A stretch of 64,000 nucleotides of DNA from Pseudemcibacter aquimaris. Lineage in GTDB: Bacteria > Pseudomonadota > Alphaproteobacteria > Sphingomonadales > Emcibacteraceae. The notes below the pieces were generated by a model. The model made no database searches and was not told the origin of the DNA. It saw nothing but the letters and a program-made list of their open reading frames with translations. Position numbers and translations under genes: made by a program. Location: assembly GCF_028869115.1 (NCBI RefSeq), contig NZ_CP079800.1, positions 2,765,501 to 2,829,500 on the forward strand, in the 5' to 3' direction. This document shows, piece after piece, positions 59,865-64,000 of this stretch (position 1 is its first letter; every line of letters begins with the position of its first letter).

Positions 59865-60812
59865 ATGCCCCGTATATTCAAATCAATTGCCCAAGAAAAT
59901 GCCAATTACAATTTTGCCACGATGGATTTTTTCGATCTATCTTATGCGGATTTTATTGCTATATCACTAGAATATTCGGGAAATGCCAGGGGTGGAAACG
60001 GCAATGGACGCGGTGGTGGGAATGGTGGCAATGACGGAAATGATGGCAGTTCATCAGAACCACTATATACATACATCAGTAATATTACCGGATCCGATTA
60101 CAATATTGAAATCCAGTTTACCGGTGATGGATGGGGTGATATTGTCACCTCACCTTTTGTAGAAGCATTCGAAGCCGCAGCGGATTTCCTTAGTTCCTTT
60201 ATTGTCGGAGATAGACCGGATTACATATCTGCGGATGATCCGAATAATTTCTTTAACCAGGATATTGATGACATGCTGATCGAAGCGAGCCTCATCAGTA
60301 TCGATGGATCAGGGGGCGTTTTGGGGCGCGCGGGACCAACCCATATTATCAAAGAAACAGGCCAGGATGATTCAGAAGCTCTGCCATTTGCCGGTATCAT
60401 GGAATTTGATGTTGCCGATGCTGGTGATTATTTAGCTATAGATTTATGGGACGACATTGTTCTTCATGAAATGTTCCATTCCATTGGTCTTGGCACCATG
60501 TGGGAACATACTGGTGTTGTTGATGTTTATATCGATGATATGGGCACCAAAAGACCCGTTGATGATGTCATGACATATGATTATTTAGGACAATATGCCA
60601 CCCAATATAATGATGGAAGTGAACCCATAATTGAAACAGATGGCGGTTCCGGCACAGCAGGTGGTCACTGGGACGAAGAAACATATGATAATGAACTGAT
60701 GACAGGATATATCAATGATGTGAATTATTTATCACAAATGTCCCTCGCATCCCTTGCCGACCTTGGATATGATGTTAAGTGGGATGCTACCGTCTTTACG
60801 GAACTTGTATAA
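59865..60812 (+). CDS. Leishmanolysin-like (M8 family) zinc metalloprotease
   Basis: A 315-residue protein with the zinc motif HEMFHSIGLGTMW (His201, Glu202, His205, Gly208) and a likely third ligand His268 in GGHWDEETYDNELMTG, the two-part pattern of M8 proteases. No N-terminal signal is visible, and residues 43-62 are a Gly/Asn-rich spacer. Absence of a signal fits type I secretion, but the C-terminus has no RTX repeats. GAAAGGA precedes the ATG and a strong terminator follows. Substrate unknown. Confidence 0.75.
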   Translation: MPRIFKSIAQENANYNFATMDFFDLSYADFIAISLEYSGNARGGNGNGRGGGNGGNDGNDGSSSEPLYTYISNITGSDYNIEIQFTGDGWGDIVTSPFVEAFEAAADFLSSFIVGDRPDYISADDPNNFFNQDIDDMLIEASLISIDGSGGVLGRAGPTHIIKETGQDDSEALPFAGIMEFDVADAGDYLAIDLWDDIVLHEMFHSIGLGTMWEHTGVVDVYIDDMGTKRPVDDVMTYDYLGQYATQYNDGSEPIIETDGGSGTAGGHWDEETYDNELMTGYINDVNYLSQMSLASLADLGYDVKWDATVFTELV

Positions 60813-60852
60813 AACACATCTATCCAGACTAATAAATATTTGCTATCAGATG

Positions 60853-60891
60853 CGGGTTACAGAATTAATTTTAATGTAACCCGTTATTTTT
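60853..60891 (+). terminator. Intrinsic terminator of the metalloprotease gene
   Basis: CGGGTTACA (60853-60861) pairs with TGTAACCCG (60875-60883) across a 13-nt loop, followed by TTATTTTTAT. The next gene starts 12 bp later, so it needs a promoter in or near this hairpin, or read-through. Confidence 0.85.
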
Positions 60892-60903
60892 ATAGGGAAT
60901 ATT

Positions 60904-63900
60904 ATGGATAATAAATGGCAGTTTTGGATCGATCGCGGTGGAACATTTACCGATGTTGTTGCCCGTGACCCAGATGGGGATATCAAAACCCATAAATTAT
61001 TATCCGAAAACCCGGATCAATATCATGATGCAGCATTAGAAGCCATTCGCCGCCTGATGGGAACATCATCCAATACGCCCATCAAACATTCAGAAATTGC
61101 ATCCGTAAAAATGGGCACCACCGTTGCAACCAATGCATTATTGGAACGCAAAGGGGATAGAACATTACTACTGATCACCAAAGGGTTTCGTGACGCATTA
61201 AAAATTGGGTATCAGGCAAGACCCCGCCTTTTCGATTTAAATGTCATTTTACCGGAACAACTTTATGAACGCGTGATCGAGGTCGAAGAACGTATCGGCC
61301 CCAACGGTGCATTAATCACCCCGCTTGATGTAGAAACTGTGCGCCCTGACCTCGAGCAAGCCTTAAAGGACGGCATCACATCTGTCGCCATCGTTTGCAT
61401 GCATGGTTACAGATACACTGACCATGAAGCCAAGCTATCACACCTTGCACGAGAAGTCGGTTTCCCGCAAATTTCAACCAGCCATGAAACCAGCCCGCTC
61501 ATGAAATTGGTTGGGCGTGGTGACACAACCGTGGTCGATGCTTACCTAAGCCCAATTTTAAGGCGTTATATCGACCGCGTTCAAAGTGAACTTGGTGAAG
61601 TGCCATTATATTTCATGCAATCAAATGGCGGACTTGCTGGCGCAGACCATTTTCAAGGAAAAGATGCCATTCTATCCGGCCCAGCTGGCGGGATTGTTGG
61701 GGCGGTGAAAACGGCCGCTTTATCAGGTTATGAAAAACTGATCGGTTTTGACATGGGTGGCACATCAACGGATGTCAGCCATTATGACGGCGAATATGAA
61801 CGCAGTTATGAAACGGTGGTTGCGGGCGTTCGCATGCGAGTTCCCATGATGAATATTCACACGGTGGCTGCCGGCGGCGGTTCAATTCTTGAATTTGATG
61901 GCAGCCGTTACCGTGTTGGGCCGGATAGCGCGGGTGCAGCACCCGGCCCGGCAAGTTACCGAAATGGTGGTTCGCTTACGGTTACCGATTGTAATGTTCA
62001 ACTTGGGTTTATTAATACCGATTATTTCCCGAAGTCCTTTGGCCCAAGTGCAAACCTGCCGCTTAATAAAGATATCGTTTCAGAAAAATTTGAAATCCTT
62101 CGCGACCAGATCAACAAATCAGAAGAAGTAGAAAATATCGCAGAAGGGTTTCTCGATATCGCCATCGAAAATATGGCGGCGGCCATTAAAAAAATATCCA
62201 CTGAAAAAGGATATGATGTTCGTGATTATACATTGGTCAGTTTTGGTGGGGCTGGCGGACAACATGCCTGTAAAATTGCCGATAATTTGGGCATCAAACG
62301 TATTTTCCTGCACCCCTTTGCTGGTGTTTTAAGTGCTTTTGGCATGGGGCTTGCGGATCTTCGTAGTATTCGTGAAGAAACATTGGAAATTTCATTAAAT
62401 GCTGATGTTCAAACAACATTAAATGAAATTCACACACGTCTTTTACAAGAAACCAATGCGTCACTTGCTGCGCAAAAAGTAACTGATATAAATCATATAG
62501 CAAAAGCGCACATCAAATATAAAGGCAGCGATAGCACCCTGGAAGTTGATATTAATTCGCCAGATATTATGAAGTCAGATTTTGAAATATTCCATCAACA
62601 GCAATTTGGTTTTATTTCCACTGATAAAGAATTGATCATCGAAAAAATACATGTTGAATCATATGGTGGCGCGGGTGATGTTAAATTAAAAATCCCACAA
62701 GCAAGCAATGAATTTACCAAAGAGAAAACAAAAATTTTCCGCCACGGAAAATGGCAGGATGCAACCATTATCCACCGAAATGACCTGGGTAACCATATAA
62801 ACGATATCAAGGGCCCAGCCATTATCCGTGAAGATCACGGCACAAATTATCTGGAATTGGGTTGGCGCGCTTTTAATGATGACCAAAACAATCTGATTTT
62901 TGAACGTGTTGATGAAATGGAAAGGCGCCACGCAATCGGCACCACTGTCGATCCGGTGCAGCTCGAAATTTTCAATAACCTGTTTATGTCCATCGCTGAA
63001 CAAATGGGTGCTGTGCTCGAAAATGTTGCCCATTCCGTCAATATGAAGGAACGTCTTGATTTTTCATGCGCCCTTTTTGATGGTGATGGTAATCTGGTCG
63101 CCAATGCACCGCATATGCCCGTGCATCTTGGTTCCATGGGCCGCAGCATCAAAACGGTTATTGATAACCGCAAAGATACCATGAAACGCGGTGACGTTTA
63201 CATGTTAAACGATCCTTATAACGGTGGTACGCACTTGCCGGATATTACCATTATTTCCCCGTGGTTTAATGATGGCGATAATAATCCATCATTTTATGTG
63301 GCAACCCGCGGACACCATGCGGATATCGGTGGCATAACCCCTGGTTCAATGCCGCCAATGTCAAAACATATTGATGAGGAAGGCATCCTGTTTAATGATT
63401 TTCTGCTTATGCAAGATGGAAAATTCCTGGAGCAAGAATTAAAAGCCGCCTTATTATTAGGCCCCTATCCCGCAAGAAACCCCGAACAGAATATCGCTGA
63501 TCTTAAAGGGCAGATTGCCGCCAATGAAAAAGGTCTTAATGAATTAACCCGCATCAGCAATCATTACGGTACAGAAACGGTACTGGCCTATATGGATCAT
63601 GTGCAAAATAACGCTGAAGAAGCCGTTCGCCGCGTGATCCACAAATTATCAAATGCTGAATATGAATATCCGTTTGATAATGGTGCGGTAATTAAAGTGA
63701 AAGTCACCATTGATCAGGAAACGCGATCAGCAACACTTGATTTCACAGGTACAAGTGCAGAACTTGATAATAACTTCAATGCGCCACTGGCCATATGCCA
63801 TGCGGCGGTACTTTATGTTTTCAGATGTATGGTCGATGATGATATTCCGTTAAATCAAGGGTGCCTAAAACCTGTGAAAATTATTGTACCTGAAAAAACT

Positions 63901-64000
63901 TTCCTAAATCCAAGTCATCCGCGTGCCGTTGTTGCCGGAAATGTTGAAACATCGCAGGCTATTGTGAACTGCTTATTCCTTGCTTTTGGTGCAATGGCCG
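60904..64000 (+). CDS. 5-oxoprolinase/hydantoinase family protein, 3' end off window
   Basis: The frame is open from ATG 60904 (AGGGA upstream) to the window end, 1032 codons without a stop. Part one, to about residue 675, is HyuA-like: FWIDRGGTFTDVVARDPDGD, VKMGTTVATNALLERKGDRT, GFDMGGTSTDVSHYDGEYE. Part two is HyuB-like from TVDPVQLEIFNNLFMSIAEQ and reaches GNVETSQAIVNCLFLAFGAM. One chain carrying both parts matches ATP-dependent 5-oxoprolinase, which opens 5-oxoproline to glutamate; a hydantoinase or acetone-carboxylase-type substrate is possible. The full protein should be about 1200 residues. Confidence 0.9.
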   Translation, partial: MDNKWQFWIDRGGTFTDVVARDPDGDIKTHKLLSENPDQYHDAALEAIRRLMGTSSNTPIKHSEIASVKMGTTVATNALLERKGDRTLLLITKGFRDALKIGYQARPRLFDLNVILPEQLYERVIEVEERIGPNGALITPLDVETVRPDLEQALKDGITSVAIVCMHGYRYTDHEAKLSHLAREVGFPQISTSHETSPLMKLVGRGDTTVVDAYLSPILRRYIDRVQSELGEVPLYFMQSNGGLAGADHFQGKDAILSGPAGGIVGAVKTAALSGYEKLIGFDMGGTSTDVSHYDGEYERSYETVVAGVRMRVPMMNIHTVAAGGGSILEFDGSRYRVGPDSAGAAPGPASYRNGGSLTVTDCNVQLGFINTDYFPKSFGPSANLPLNKDIVSEKFEILRDQINKSEEVENIAEGFLDIAIENMAAAIKKISTEKGYDVRDYTLVSFGGAGGQHACKIADNLGIKRIFLHPFAGVLSAFGMGLADLRSIREETLEISLNADVQTTLNEIHTRLLQETNASLAAQKVTDINHIAKAHIKYKGSDSTLEVDINSPDIMKSDFEIFHQQQFGFISTDKELIIEKIHVESYGGAGDVKLKIPQASNEFTKEKTKIFRHGKWQDATIIHRNDLGNHINDIKGPAIIREDHGTNYLELGWRAFNDDQNNLIFERVDEMERRHAIGTTVDPVQLEIFNNLFMSIAEQMGAVLENVAHSVNMKERLDFSCALFDGDGNLVANAPHMPVHLGSMGRSIKTVIDNRKDTMKRGDVYMLNDPYNGGTHLPDITIISPWFNDGDNNPSFYVATRGHHADIGGITPGSMPPMSKHIDEEGILFNDFLLMQDGKFLEQELKAALLLGPYPARNPEQNIADLKGQIAANEKGLNELTRISNHYGTETVLAYMDHVQNNAEEAVRRVIHKLSNAEYEYPFDNGAVIKVKVTIDQETRSATLDFTGTSAELDNNFNAPLAICHAAVLYVFRCMVDDDIPLNQGCLKPVKIIVPEKTFLNPSHPRAVVAGNVETSQAIVNCLFLAFGAMA

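Overview
The window comes from an alphaproteobacterium with a fairly AT-rich chromosome. Four things point there: a circularly permuted two-piece tmRNA gene (acceptor half first) followed directly by an SspB-type ClpXP adaptor; a bamD-recN-ligA block; CtrA-type boxes (TTAA-N7-TTAA) and clusters of GANTC (the CcrM methylation motif) at cell-division promoters; and the set of housekeeping families. The order cannot be fixed from sequence alone. I see no rRNA, tRNA, CRISPR array, insertion sequence or prophage. The content is mostly chromosomal housekeeping with a few accessory surface and exported proteins.

Layout. 1-7.4 kb: the end of an EipA/DUF1134-like gene, yaaA, a MATE exporter, an RTX-repeat lipoprotein, and a minus-strand group with cytochrome b561, a small membrane protein, a small lipoprotein and a threonine aldolase. 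7.4-12.2 kb: ilvD with a threonine-synthase-like PLP enzyme, then two tandem SIMPL-domain proteins. 12.2-16.3 kb: thyA-folA, the tmRNA, sspB, class I fumarase and a small ribbon-helix-helix protein. 16.3-24.2 kb: a large AsmA-like protein, a ClC channel with CBS domains and a UvrD/PcrA helicase. 24.2-26.5 kb: three tandem exported DUF2807 beta-solenoid paralogues. 26.6-32.6 kb: prmA, an orphan 86-residue protein, and ligA-recN-bamD. 32.8-35.5 kb: znuA behind a likely Zur box, an Lrp-type regulator, and 4-hydroxyphenylpyruvate dioxygenase.

35.5-52.7 kb is a nearly complete division and cell-wall (dcw) cluster on the minus strand: mraZ-rsmH-ftsL-ftsI-murE-murF-mraY-ftsW-murG-murC-murB-ddl-ftsQ-ftsA-ftsZ. 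murD is missing from its usual place between mraY and ftsW. Most of these genes overlap or nearly touch. The two larger gaps, before mraZ and before ftsZ, are the two places where GANTC sites cluster, and the ftsZ gap also holds a CtrA box. This suggests that both ends of the cluster answer to the methylation/CtrA cell-cycle circuit.

52.7-64 kb: two tandem PilZ genes (one with a disrupted start and therefore easily missed, the other behind a CtrA box), a DPP-IV-type peptidase, RNase P RNA, a third PilZ protein, a small lipoprotein, an AmpD-like amidase, an EamA transporter, a DjlA-like co-chaperone, a leishmanolysin-like metalloprotease, and the first 1032 codons of a 5-oxoprolinase/hydantoinase that runs off the end.

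No single locus is clearly a new system. The best candidates for new biology are the DUF2807 triplet with its conserved stacked cysteines, the cell-cycle control regions flanking the dcw cluster, and the CtrA-linked PilZ pair.
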